This document shows, piece by piece, positions 1 through 7,941 of a DNA stretch of 35,999 nucleotides (position 1 is its first letter; every line of letters starts with the position of its first letter). The translations under genes were made by a program, and so were the position numbers. Origin of the DNA: Robiginitomaculum sp. (GTDB lineage: Bacteria; Pseudomonadota; Alphaproteobacteria; Caulobacterales; Maricaulaceae); assembly GCA_023301505.1 (NCBI GenBank), contig JALZUP010000304.1, forward strand, positions 1 to 35,999, given 5' to 3'. The notes beneath the pieces were generated by a model, which ran no database searches, was not told where the DNA came from, and saw nothing but the letters and a program-made list of their open reading frames with translations.

Positions 1-365
1 AAATGATCATAAATGAACAAGCCAAGCCGCAGCCACCAAGCTGGACGCAGCTCTTTATGATGAGGCAAAATAATGCGCACAGGCCACACAATATGCGGCG
101 CTTTTTTCAGCAACACTTCACGTTCTTTAAGCGCCTCACGCACAAGCCGAAATTCATAATGTTCGAGATAGCGCAAGCCGCCATGAATAAGTTTAGAGCT
201 ATTTGAGCTTGTCCCGCTCGCCAGATCGCCCTTCTCGCATAATGTCACCGACAAGCCACGGCCCGCCGCGTCACAGGCAATGCCTGCTCCATTAATGCCC
301 CCGCCAATTACGAGTATATCTTGTATATTTTTGTCGCCGCTTTGAGTATCTTTAAATTGAGCCAT
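1..365 (-). CDS. glpD: Glycerol-3-phosphate dehydrogenase, N-terminal part (cut by window edge)
   Basis: The visible 121 residues read from an ATG at 365 into the window edge. They carry the FAD-binding Rossmann start (ILVIGGGINGAGIACDAAGRG, about residues 18-38) followed by the GlpD signature ASGTSSNSSKLIHGGLRYLE. This family oxidises sn-glycerol 3-phosphate to dihydroxyacetone phosphate at the inner membrane and passes electrons to quinone. The gene is divergent from glpK with 55 bp between start codons, so the two steps of glycerol use share one control region. The C-terminal two thirds lie outside the window, so completeness cannot be judged. Confidence 0.93.
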   Translation of the reverse strand, partial: MAQFKDTQSGDKNIQDILVIGGGINGAGIACDAAGRGLSVTLCEKGDLASGTSSNSSKLIHGGLRYLEHYEFRLVREALKEREVLLKKAPHIVWPVRIILPHHKELRPAWWLRLGLFIYDH

Positions 366-420
366 ATCTATGTTTAAACTAAAACTGCGCTGGCGCGCAA
401 AGGATAATTGAGGATAAGTC
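366..420. promoter_or_regulatory. Divergent glpD/glpK control region
   Basis: These 55 bp must hold both promoters and both ribosome-binding sites. Visible structure is a perfect palindrome GTTTAAAC at 372-379 and an inverted repeat TGCGC-N4-GCGCA at 386-399. GAGGA at about 411-415 is a good Shine-Dalgarno match for glpK. No regulator gene (GlpR-like) is in view. Assigning the palindromes as operators is inference. Confidence 0.4.
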
Positions 421-1965
421 ATGCAGACTGCTATTTTAGCCATAGACCAAGGCACAACCTCCAGCCGCGCTATAATCTTTGGCGAAAGCGGAGATATTCT
501 CTTCACCGCGCAGGAAGAATTTGCACAAATCTATCCCCACGATGGCTGGGTCGAGCATGATCCCGAAGCCATATGGGACACTGTGCTTAACACCACTAAA
601 TCCGCCTTGCTTCACGCTCAAAAAAACAAGCTAGATATTAGAGCAATCGGCATTACTAATCAGCGCGAAACAACGATTATTTGGGACCGCATAAGCGGAA
701 AGCCGATTTATAATGCCATTGTCTGGCAAGATCGGCGCACGGCAGATATATGCAACGCCCTTAAAGATCGCCATAGCGAAGAGGCGATAGAAGAGACGAT
801 AAATGCCAAGACGGGATTACTGCTTGACCCTTATTTTAGCGCAACAAAAATTAGCTGGATTTTGGACAATGTGGACGAGGCGCGCAGGCGGGCGGATGCG
901 GGAGAGCTCGCCTTTGGCACAGTCGATAGCTTTCTGATTTGGCGGCTCACTGGCGGGGCGAAAAATCCAGATGCTGTCCATGCCACAGATGCCACAAATG
1001 CGAGCCGCACCAATCTTTTCAACATTATGGATAATGAGTGGGACGCTTCATTATGCGAGATTTTCAATGTGCCGCAAAATCTATTGCCCGAGGTCAAAGA
1101 TTGCGCCGATGATTACGGCGTCATTGATGAGAGCATTTTTGGCCCAGAAGACGCGGAAGGCCTTAACAAAAACAATCTGGGCAAACCCATCCCTATTTGC
1201 GGCGTGGCGGGGGATCAACAAGCCGCCCTTATCGGGCAGAGCTGCTTTGAACCGGGTGATATGAAAAGCACATATGGTACGGGCTGTTTCATTGTGCTCA
1301 ATACTGGCAAGACGCGGCTCACCTCCAAAAACCGTCTGCTCTCTACCATTGGCTATCGTCTTGATGGACAAATTAGCTATGCCATTGAAGGCTCAATTTT
1401 TATGGCGGGAGCGAGCGTGCAATGGCTACGCGACGGCCTTGGCATTATTGAAGACGCCAAAGACACGGAGGCCATGATTAAAGAGATGGAGGGCAATAAG
1501 GGCGTTTATCTTGTCCCCGCCTTTACAGGTCTGGGCGCGCCGCATTGGCGTCCTGATGCGCGCGCGGCACTCTTTGGAATGACGCGAGATACCGGGCGCA
1601 CGGAAATTGTCCGCGCAACGCTTGAATCTGTCGCTTACCAAACGCAAGATTTGCTCACCGCTATGGCCGCGGATGGCGCGGCGCTCTCTGTGCTAAAAGT
1701 CGATGGCGGCATGATTAAAAATGACTGGCTGTGCTCCTTTTTAGCGGGCATCACAAATCTGCCCGTCCAGCGGCCAAAGATCATGGAAACCACAGCTTTA
1801 GGGGCAGCTTATCTGGCGGGCTTGCAAGCAGGGATTTATGACAGCTTAGAGGATCTTCGCGCGCGCTGGATTATGAGCGCGCAATTCTCGCCCGATATGG
1901 ATGAGGGTCAGCGCGAGGATTTACTGGCGGGATGGCACGATGCTGTGCAGCGGATTTTAAGCTAA
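421..1965 (+). CDS. glpK: Glycerol kinase
   Basis: A complete 514-residue FGGY-family sugar kinase, close to the usual length of about 500. It phosphorylates glycerol with ATP in the cytoplasm, giving the substrate of the neighbouring GlpD. Visible are the N-terminal ATPase loop [10 protein letters not shown] (residues 7-16), the substrate segment IVWQDRRT, the block [14 protein letters not shown], and the C-terminal nucleotide loop [11 protein letters not shown] starting at residue 427. The run [20 protein letters not shown] is typical of GlpK rather than of other FGGY kinases. The ATG at 421 has GAGGA upstream at proper spacing. No glycerol facilitator gene is in view. Confidence 0.96.
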   Translation: MQTAILAIDQGTTSSRAIIFGESGDILFTAQEEFAQIYPHDGWVEHDPEAIWDTVLNTTKSALLHAQKNKLDIRAIGITNQRETTIIWDRISGKPIYNAIVWQDRRTADICNALKDRHSEEAIEETINAKTGLLLDPYFSATKISWILDNVDEARRRADAGELAFGTVDSFLIWRLTGGAKNPDAVHATDATNASRTNLFNIMDNEWDASLCEIFNVPQNLLPEVKDCADDYGVIDESIFGPEDAEGLNKNNLGKPIPICGVAGDQQAALIGQSCFEPGDMKSTYGTGCFIVLNTGKTRLTSKNRLLSTIGYRLDGQISYAIEGSIFMAGASVQWLRDGLGIIEDAKDTEAMIKEMEGNKGVYLVPAFTGLGAPHWRPDARAALFGMTRDTGRTEIVRATLESVAYQTQDLLTAMAADGAALSVLKVDGGMIKNDWLCSFLAGITNLPVQRPKIMETTALGAAYLAGLQAGIYDSLEDLRARWIMSAQFSPDMDEGQREDLLAGWHDAVQRILS

Positions 1966-2015
1966 GCTAAACCGCCCTCTAATCTTGCCCGCAATCATAG
2001 CTGCCACGAGAGCCT

Positions 2016-2978
2016 CTATAAATCTTTAACTGTGCGAAACCCAATATGATTGGTCCCAAGGCCATATTCTTGGGGCTGGCGGGCACTGGCGCGGTAGCGG
2101 CGACAAAAATTTTCCGCGCAAAGAAATGAGCCGCCCTTAACCGTATAATTAGGCGCGGCAGGGTTTTCTTGGTTTGTATAAGGCGTGGAGGTCAGCTCCC
2201 ACACATTGCCAATCATATCATACAGCCCGAATTCATTAGCTCCAAAACAGCCCGGCGGAGAGAGAAACGCAAACCCATCATCGGCGCGGTTTTGAATAGG
2301 AAAGGCGCCCTGCCATGTATTGGCCTTATGGCCCTGCTCTGGAACAAGCGCCTCGCCCCAAGGGTAAAGCGTACCAACTCCGCCTTGAGCCGCATATTCC
2401 CATTCCGCTTCAGTGGGCAGGCGGCGGCCTTTCCATTTTGCGTAAGCGGCGGCGTCTTCCACGGCAACTTGCACCACAGGATAATTATCCATGCCCTCAA
2501 TAGAGCTATCAGGGCCAGATGGGTGACGCCAATTTGCGCCCACCTTATAAGACCACCAATTAGGCGCGTTCGCCGTTGGCATTAAAAATACAGCCGAGCC
2601 GGGCTGAAAAAACTCATCTGGCGAGCCTGCTGGAATAAGGTTTGTATCTGGCGCGCGTTCGGCAACAGTGACATAGTTGGTCGCGGCGATAAATTCAGCA
2701 AATTGAGCATTGGTCACTTCATGGGCATCAATCTCAAATCCGCCCACAGTCACAGAGCGGCGCGGGGCCTCTTCTCTATAAGCTGCATCTGAGCCGATCA
2801 GCGCATCTCCGCCCGGCAGAGCTTTTGGCACGGGCAACACAGCAAGACATGCCGCGCTTTGTTCAATGTTCTCTGCATTCCCTGCTGTCTCGACCTGACC
2901 AGCCTGCTGCTTTGTGCAAGCGCTCATAAGACTAGCCGTGATGAGGGAGGCGATTAAAAATTTGGGCATATTATTCAT
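2016..2978 (-). CDS. Formylglycine-generating enzyme family lipoprotein (SUMF1/FGE domain)
   Basis: About 320 residues. A short signal peptide ends in a lipobox (LMSAC, Cys21 counted from the ATG at 2978), then the FGE-sulfatase fold fills the rest. Family landmarks are EVTNAQFAEFIAATNYVT, WRHPSGPDSSI, RRLPTEAEWEYAAQGG, GLYDMIGNVWELTS and the C-terminal core GGSFLCAENFCRRYR. In true FGE two cysteines in that core bind copper and do the chemistry; both are present here (Cys287 and Cys292), which separates it from cysteine-less FGE-domain proteins. Known FGEs oxidise a cysteine in sulfatase CxPxR motifs to formylglycine. No sulfatase is in this window. The open frame extends to ATG 2987 and TTG 2990; 2978 is chosen for the GGAG just ahead of it, although the spacing is short. 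A membrane-anchored periplasmic location is predicted, not shown. Confidence 0.85.
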   Translation of the reverse strand: MNNMPKFLIASLITASLMSACTKQQAGQVETAGNAENIEQSAACLAVLPVPKALPGGDALIGSDAAYREEAPRRSVTVGGFEIDAHEVTNAQFAEFIAATNYVTVAERAPDTNLIPAGSPDEFFQPGSAVFLMPTANAPNWWSYKVGANWRHPSGPDSSIEGMDNYPVVQVAVEDAAAYAKWKGRRLPTEAEWEYAAQGGVGTLYPWGEALVPEQGHKANTWQGAFPIQNRADDGFAFLSPPGCFGANEFGLYDMIGNVWELTSTPYTNQENPAAPNYTVKGGSFLCAENFCRRYRASARQPQEYGLGTNHIGFRTVKDL

Positions 2979-3092
2979 TCGCTCCATCAATCATGCATAG
3001 CCCAAAATGTCTAGTCTGGCGAGCATCACAATTTAGCTATTATCTTCAGCGCGCCATCTTTTTATCTGCGCAAAGCTCCCCATCTATGGATT

Positions 3093-3629
3093 ATGCCTAT
3101 TAAATTCATCTGCACAAAAATATTGGCCTTAATATTGGCTGTGGGCCTTGGCCTTAGCGCCTGCGGTAATGGCAGCCAAGAGGTCGCCGAGATCAATAAT
3201 GACTGGACAGGAAATGAAGTGAAGGTCGAAGCCTTAGCCGATCCTAAAATAGACGGCGTGGTCTGCCATATGGCGCATTTTGACCGCAGCCTTTTTGACC
3301 GCCTCACCAAAGGGAGCTGGTTTGAAAACCCCTCAAATGGGTCAATCTCTTGCGGAATTACTGGCCCCGTCATCATTGGAGATATAGATCGCGGCAAAGG
3401 CGGCGAAGAAATTTTCTCCCAGCGCCAAAGCCTCGTGCTCAAAGACCTCGCCGTGCGCCGCGTCTATGATAGCGGCAATAATACGCTGATCTATTTAGTC
3501 TATTCGCGTAAAATTATCGATGGCAGCGCCAAGATGAGCATTGCCACCGTCCCGCTGGCGGGCGCAAATGTTAGCTGGCAGCAAGACGATAAAGACATCG
3601 GCTCAAATGATGTGGCAAATGAGCAATAA
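3093..3629 (+). CDS. creA: CreA family lipoprotein
   Basis: 178 residues with a signal peptide ending in a lipobox (LSACG, Cys24). The mature part matches the CreA family along its length: VKVEALADPKIDGVVCHMAH, the second cysteine in SISCGITGP, GEEIFSQRQSLVLKDLAVRRVYD, and LIYLVYSRKIIDGSAKMSIATVPL. E. coli CreA is a periplasmic protein of about 157 residues with no settled biochemical role; here the protein carries a lipid-attachment site and a short hydrophilic C-terminal tail. The two conserved cysteines may form a disulfide, which is inference. It is divergent from the FGE-like gene. Family assignment is firm, function unknown. Confidence 0.85.
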   Translation: MPIKFICTKILALILAVGLGLSACGNGSQEVAEINNDWTGNEVKVEALADPKIDGVVCHMAHFDRSLFDRLTKGSWFENPSNGSISCGITGPVIIGDIDRGKGGEEIFSQRQSLVLKDLAVRRVYDSGNNTLIYLVYSRKIIDGSAKMSIATVPLAGANVSWQQDDKDIGSNDVANEQ

Positions 3630-3705
3630 TGCGCAATAGAGCCAGCGAGAGTTGGCCTTAGCCTATAAATGGCTCGCCGCCTTTATTATCTCATTTATTT
3701 TGCCC

Positions 3706-3732
3706 CATTTATCGCAGCCCATTATCGCAGCC
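3706..3732. repeat. Two-copy tandem repeat upstream of dapD
   Basis: CATTTATCGCAGCC (3706-3719) is followed at once by CATTATCGCAGCC (3720-3732), a 14/13-bp tandem pair differing by one base. It lies in the 170-bp creA-dapD gap, about 68 bp before the dapD start. Apart from this pair and AT-rich runs I see nothing specific in that gap. Confidence 0.6.
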
Positions 3733-3799
3733 ATTGACTTATGGGGTGCGTCGCCTATTTTGCCGCAAATTTTTTAATTCCCAAATTTACGAGATATTT

Positions 3800-4630
3800 A
3801 TGAGCACTGCCTCCCTAGAAGCCCTAATTACCGAAGCGTGGGATAATCGCGCTGATCTTAGCCCTCAAAGCACAGGCGCGCATCGCGACGCCATTGAAGA
3901 GGCCATTTTGGCCCTTGATAGCGGCACGCTGCGTGTGGCCTCTAAAAGCGGGAATGGCGATTGGGTTGTCCATCAATGGCTAAAAAAAGCCGTCCTATTG
4001 GGCTTTCGTATTCACGCCAACGGACTAATGAGCGGCTCATCTAATGGCGGCAATTGGTGGGATAAAGTGCCAAGTAAATTTGAAGGCTGGGGCGAGGCTG
4101 AATTTAGCGCGGCAGGATTTCGCGCTGTTCCAAATTGCGCCGTGCGCCGCGGCTCTTATGTCGCTAAAAATGTCGTCTTAATGCCAAGCTATGTTAATAT
4201 TGGCGCCTATGTAGATGAAGGCTCTATGGTGGATAGCTGGGCCACGGTTGGCTCTTGCGCGCAAATCGGCAAAGATGTTCACCTGTCTGGCGGCGTTGGC
4301 ATTGGCGGCGTGTTAGAGCCGCTACAGGCCAACCCGACCATCATTGAAGATAATTGCTTTATCGGCGCGCGCAGTGAAGTCGTTGAAGGCGTGATCGTGC
4401 GCGAAGGCTCTGTTCTGTCTATGGGCGTGTTCATCAGCCAGTCGACCAAGATTTTCAACCGCGCCACAGGCGAAATTACTTATGGCGAAGTGCCGCCCTA
4501 TTCTGTCGTCGTGCCGGGGACATTGCCGTCCAAAGATGGCAGCCACAGCCTATCTTGCGCTGTGATCGTCAAAACTGTTGACGCCCAAACACGTAGCAAA
4601 ACAGGCGTGAATGAAATTTTACGCGACTAA
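3800..4630 (+). CDS. dapD: 2,3,4,5-tetrahydropyridine-2,6-dicarboxylate N-succinyltransferase
   Basis: The ATG at 3800 gives 276 residues, matching E. coli DapD (274), and its N-terminus aligns ([18 protein letters not shown], then [12 protein letters not shown]). The open frame runs upstream to a TTG at 3734, but that would add 22 unfamiliar residues. The enzyme transfers a succinyl group from succinyl-CoA to tetrahydrodipicolinate in the lysine/diaminopimelate pathway, as a cytoplasmic trimer. The middle shows the left-handed beta-helix of hexapeptide repeats ([18 protein letters not shown] through [12 protein letters not shown]), with the family segments DKVPSKF and [21 protein letters not shown]. 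dapE, a later step, lies 1.3 kb downstream on the same strand, but an opposing gene sits between them. Confidence 0.96.
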   Translation: MSTASLEALITEAWDNRADLSPQSTGAHRDAIEEAILALDSGTLRVASKSGNGDWVVHQWLKKAVLLGFRIHANGLMSGSSNGGNWWDKVPSKFEGWGEAEFSAAGFRAVPNCAVRRGSYVAKNVVLMPSYVNIGAYVDEGSMVDSWATVGSCAQIGKDVHLSGGVGIGGVLEPLQANPTIIEDNCFIGARSEVVEGVIVREGSVLSMGVFISQSTKIFNRATGEITYGEVPPYSVVVPGTLPSKDGSHSLSCAVIVKTVDAQTRSKTGVNEILRD

Positions 4631-4637
4631 ATACACA

Positions 4638-5798
4638 TCATTGGTCTAATGCGCCCGCCACATTATTTAACGTTGGCGGGCGATATTTTTTACCTTCGGG
4701 TAAATTCTGCGCTGGTTCAAGCCAGCGCATCTGCGCAGACGGACTCACACTAAAATGATCTTGAGGGCCTGGCGCACGGTCACGCTTGGGCAAGACGCCC
4801 ATCATTATTTTACTCACATTAAAACCTTTAGTCTCAATCACATTGGACAAAGGGTCCTTATAATTGGCAGCAAGCCCGTCTGGCCCTGAAACACGCCTTG
4901 TATCAAATTGCAATCCAAGGCGCAGAGCGCCAAACATAATCCAGAGCAAAGCCCCATCCGAGAGGCCCCGAATATCACCACCGCCTCCCACACCTCCATG
5001 CGTGCCAGGAAACCAAACCTGCTGATAAGGCGCATTAAGGTCACTACGTTCAAAACCTTTTTCTGAATTTAGCTGATCCAAATTTGTCCATAATGTCGGT
5101 TCAAATGAACGCCTGCGCTCATCAATAGAGACGGCATGCCGCGCGCTTTGAACCATATCAGACAGGTCCGTATCGTGAAAACTGTGCTTGCGATTAATAA
5201 GCGATGAGACAGAGAGCTGTTTGGGTATCCCCATCGCGCCAACTGTATCCCAAACTCCAATGAACTTTACCTTCAGAAGCGGGCTTTTTTGCGGTGTGTA
5301 CCCAGCTATGTTTTTGCATCGCCAGTCATCCTCTGCAGCATCAACACAAACATGAGGGCTGTGCACGGCCCGTAAATCAAGCAGTTTAAGCTCTCGCTCC
5401 AATGGACTAAGGCTATGGTCGCGATAAGCCTTAACCGCAACATTGATCTTGCGTACATATTTACGTTCAAAAACACCGCAACTTTTAATCAATCCAGCAA
5501 AGGAGCGGGCCGTATACGCTCCGCGAGAGAACCCAAAAATGTAAATCTCGTCGCCAGGCGCATAATTAAAAACAAGAAACATATAAGCATCGGAGATATT
5601 ACGTATCAAACCATGACCAAATAACCCACCGCGTACTTTTTCGCCGTCGCGCGTGCCAACACCTTCATCGTAATAAGTGATCTGCGCCGTATCACCATCA
5701 AATGGCATCACCATTTCTGAAAGGGCGACAACATTAGTGGGGTTTTTGGCATCTAATTCATTCCATGTGCCATCAAAGCAAAAAACAAGTCTCTTCAT
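4638..5798 (-). CDS. DUF2235 (Tle1-like alpha/beta hydrolase) protein
   Basis: 386 residues starting at an ATG with GAGGG nine bases upstream. The N-terminus LVFCFDGTWNE and the nucleophile elbow IYIFGFSRGAYTARSFAGLI (Ser91 in GFSRGA) are the DUF2235 signature. The same catalytic region is found in Tle1-type phospholipase effectors of type VI secretion. There is no signal peptide or membrane segment, so a cytoplasmic serine hydrolase is likely; the substrate is unknown. No VgrG, PAAR, immunity or T6SS gene is nearby, so an effector role is not supported here. It sits between dapD and dapE on the opposite strand, with only 7 bp between its stop and the dapD stop, and its 3' end contains the dapD terminator. 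Confidence 0.85.
   Translation of the reverse strand: MKRLVFCFDGTWNELDAKNPTNVVALSEMVMPFDGDTAQITYYDEGVGTRDGEKVRGGLFGHGLIRNISDAYMFLVFNYAPGDEIYIFGFSRGAYTARSFAGLIKSCGVFERKYVRKINVAVKAYRDHSLSPLERELKLLDLRAVHSPHVCVDAAEDDWRCKNIAGYTPQKSPLLKVKFIGVWDTVGAMGIPKQLSVSSLINRKHSFHDTDLSDMVQSARHAVSIDERRRSFEPTLWTNLDQLNSEKGFERSDLNAPYQQVWFPGTHGGVGGGGDIRGLSDGALLWIMFGALRLGLQFDTRRVSGPDGLAANYKDPLSNVIETKGFNVSKIMMGVLPKRDRAPGPQDHFSVSPSAQMRWLEPAQNLPEGKKYRPPTLNNVAGALDQ
4652..4692 (+). terminator. Rho-independent terminator of dapD inside the opposing gene
   Basis: Perfect 9-bp stem CGCCCGCCA (4652-4660) with TGGCGGGCG (4674-4682), a 13-nt loop, then ATATTTTTTA. The T run is on the plus strand only, so it should terminate dapD transcripts 22 nt after the dapD stop. 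The same bases encode the last residues (about RPPTLNNVAGA) of the minus-strand DUF2235 protein, so this DNA carries both functions. Confidence 0.8.
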
Positions 5799-5895
5799 AA
5801 TATTGCGCCCTCTATTTTTCTTTTAATCTATCATACATGCTTTAGTTTGCAAATTTCCTGTTTTGGCCCATTAAGCAGGCCGCCATAATAAACAG

Positions 5896-5926
5896 ACCCG
5901 CCGCATCCTATGCTGGCGGGTTTTTT
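5896..5926 (+). terminator. Plus-strand terminator-like hairpin ahead of dapE
   Basis: Stem ACCCGCC (5896-5902) with GGCGGGT (5915-5921), 12-nt loop, then TTTTTT. It lies between two divergent starts (DUF2235 at 5798, dapE at 5975), so no plus-strand gene ends just before it. It could stop read-through antisense to DUF2235, end a short RNA, or attenuate a dapE leader. Its core resembles that of the dapD terminator (CCCGCC/GGCGGG). Confidence 0.6.
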
Positions 5927-5974
5927 ATCGCTGTTTTTATTGCTTAAACGGCCCGCTTAGGCTTTAACCCTAGC

Positions 5975-7156
5975 ATGACTAATAATATAATCGACTCCGT
6001 CGCCTTTGCGGGTGAGCTTATCCGTTGCCCCTCTATCACTCCGCTTGATAAGGGCGCGTTGGATGTGCTGCAAACCGCGCTAGAAGGCATGGGCTTTAGC
6101 TGTAAACGTTACGGTTTTGGTGATGCCAGCTTGCCAGAAACAGATGAACATGCGCGCGTGGATAATCTATATGCGCGTCTGGGCACGGCCGCGCCTAATT
6201 TTTGTTTTGCAGGCCATACGGATGTCGTCCCTGTTGGCGATGATGCGGGCTGGGACGAGCCGCCTTTTTCGGGCAACGTTGTGAACGGGGAGCTGCGCGG
6301 GCGCGGCGCGGCGGATATGAAGGGCGGCATTGCTGCCTTTGTCGGCGCGGTATCTGCTCTTTTATCATCTGGCTGGAGCCCGGCAGGCTCAATCTCTTTT
6401 CTGATCACAGGTGATGAAGAAGGGCCGGCCATTAACGGCACAGAAAAACTGCTCCAAGCCATTACAGATGAGGGCCAAGTGATTGATCACTGTCTTGTTG
6501 GCGAGCCGACCAACCCTACAGCGCTGGGCCAGCAAATTAAAAATGGGCGGCGCGGGAGTCTAAACGGGCTTATCACTGTCACGGGCCGCCAAGGCCATGT
6601 CGCCTATCCGCATTTAGCCAGCAATCCCGTTCCCGTTTTACTCGCCCTTATGAGCGCGCTCACAACGCGCCATCTTGATGATGGCAATAGCGGCTTTCAG
6701 CCCTCTAATTTGGAAATTACCACGCTGGATGTGGGCAATAATACCACCAATATCATTCCCGCCAAAGCTACAGGACGGTTTAACATACGCTTTAATACAG
6801 AGCATAAGGGCGATGATCTTAAAGCGTGGATCAACGAGGAAGTGGCCAAGCTGGCGGCAGATTTTGACGGCACGATTGATGCCCAGCTTCGGGTCACAGG
6901 CGAAGCTTTTTTAACAGACCCCAGCGGCTTTACCGATATTTTGCAAGATAGCGTCGAAGCGGCCATTGGCACGCGGCCAGAATTATCCACGGCAGGCGGC
7001 ACGTCAGATGCGCGCTATATCACCCATTATGCGCCTGTGGCAGAATTTGGCTTAATCGGCGCGACCATGCACAAAGTCAATGAACGCGTCGCCGTGACAG
7101 ATATAGAGAATCTCACTCGGATTTACAGCGAAGTTCTACGCCGTTATTTTGCGTGA
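5975..7156 (+). CDS. dapE: Succinyl-diaminopimelate desuccinylase
   Basis: 393 residues, slightly longer than the usual 375-380. This M20-family zinc enzyme removes succinate from N-succinyl-LL-diaminopimelate to give LL-DAP for lysine and peptidoglycan. Visible metal-site motifs are CFAGHTDVVPVGD (His81), GRGAADMKGG (Asp114), LITGDEEGPAINGT (the Glu pair), HCLVGEPT, and the C-terminal histidine in ATMHKVNERV. The dimerisation-domain histidine region RQGHVAYPHLASNP is also present. The start is the first ATG in frame, 48 nt after the terminator-like hairpin. The next gene begins 4 nt after the stop, indicating co-transcription. Confidence 0.95.
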   Translation: MTNNIIDSVAFAGELIRCPSITPLDKGALDVLQTALEGMGFSCKRYGFGDASLPETDEHARVDNLYARLGTAAPNFCFAGHTDVVPVGDDAGWDEPPFSGNVVNGELRGRGAADMKGGIAAFVGAVSALLSSGWSPAGSISFLITGDEEGPAINGTEKLLQAITDEGQVIDHCLVGEPTNPTALGQQIKNGRRGSLNGLITVTGRQGHVAYPHLASNPVPVLLALMSALTTRHLDDGNSGFQPSNLEITTLDVGNNTTNIIPAKATGRFNIRFNTEHKGDDLKAWINEEVAKLAADFDGTIDAQLRVTGEAFLTDPSGFTDILQDSVEAAIGTRPELSTAGGTSDARYITHYAPVAEFGLIGATMHKVNERVAVTDIENLTRIYSEVLRRYFA

Positions 7157-7160
7157 GCAT

Positions 7161-7757
7161 ATGAGCATTCGCGCAATCTATAAAGCCGTGTGGAGCGCGC
7201 TAGGGCCGCGGGCCAGCCTTGAGCAATGGCGCACAGAATTAAACCTGTCTCATGAGGGGCTCAAACGCTCATTTTGGGCGCTGGGGGCGAGCCTGCCACT
7301 TTATCTTATTTGCGCCTATGCCGCTATCCGTCATGCGCAACATAGTGATGGGCAGGTCAGCGGGCAAGTTAGCGAATTGGGCGGGGGGGAAATCCCCCTG
7401 CCCGCCATCGCCATTATCCTCGCCCTATATGCCATGACATTTCCTGTTATGGCCTATCTGATATGTCAAATTATGGGCAAGATGAGCGAATATCGCCCTT
7501 GGGTGATCATTCGAAATTGGGCCAATCTCGCCCTGACGGCTTTAATGGCGCTATTTATGGGGCTCAGCCTCATCGCGATCCCCTATATGCTCGCCGCCCA
7601 GCTGACACTTATCGCCTACCTAGCCACATTATTGCTCGATATTCGTCTCTGCCAAACCGTGCTTGGCATGGAGTGGGTTTGGGCCATTTTTCTCGGCTGC
7701 GCGATTGCGATTATAGGGCTAGCTATGCTGCTCACTGGTTTTTCAACATTCGCATAA
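7161..7757 (+). CDS. Integral membrane protein of unknown function downstream of dapE
   Basis: About 198 residues from the ATG at 7161, four bases past the dapE stop; a TTG at 7149 would overlap dapE and looks less likely. A hydrophilic N-terminus of about 35 residues is followed by four or five hydrophobic segments: FWALGASLPLYLICAYAAI, AIAIILALYAMTFPVMAYLI, LALTALMALFMGLSLIAI, MLAAQLTLIAYLATLLL and WAIFLGCAIAIIGLAMLLTG. I recognise no catalytic motif or family. The tight spacing says it is expressed with dapE, but that alone does not suggest a function. Confidence 0.75.
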   Translation: MSIRAIYKAVWSALGPRASLEQWRTELNLSHEGLKRSFWALGASLPLYLICAYAAIRHAQHSDGQVSGQVSELGGGEIPLPAIAIILALYAMTFPVMAYLICQIMGKMSEYRPWVIIRNWANLALTALMALFMGLSLIAIPYMLAAQLTLIAYLATLLLDIRLCQTVLGMEWVWAIFLGCAIAIIGLAMLLTGFSTFA

Positions 7758-7897
7758 ATCCGCTCTGCGAAAAAGGGCGGCGCGCCTGTAGACTTATATA
7801 AGAGCTATCATTACGATTAATTAAACTAGAAGCGAGACAGATTAAGGCACATAAGGGCGTTACTCATTAAGCTAGCGAGTAAGAACTCCAGCTAGAC

Positions 7898-7925
7898 TTA
7901 ACCCTGCAAACTTAGCCCTGTAAAC
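7898..7925. repeat. 14-bp tandem repeat just upstream of the RND efflux operon
   Basis: TTAACCCTGCAAAC (7898-7911) and TTAGCCCTGTAAAC (7912-7925) are adjacent and differ at two positions. The second copy ends 16 nt before the first efflux gene and adjoins its AAAAGG ribosome-binding site. The rest of the 184-bp gap is AT-rich with no other clear element. A paired operator site or simple slippage duplication are both possible. Confidence 0.6.
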
Positions 7926-7941
7926 TTAAAAGGCACTCTCC

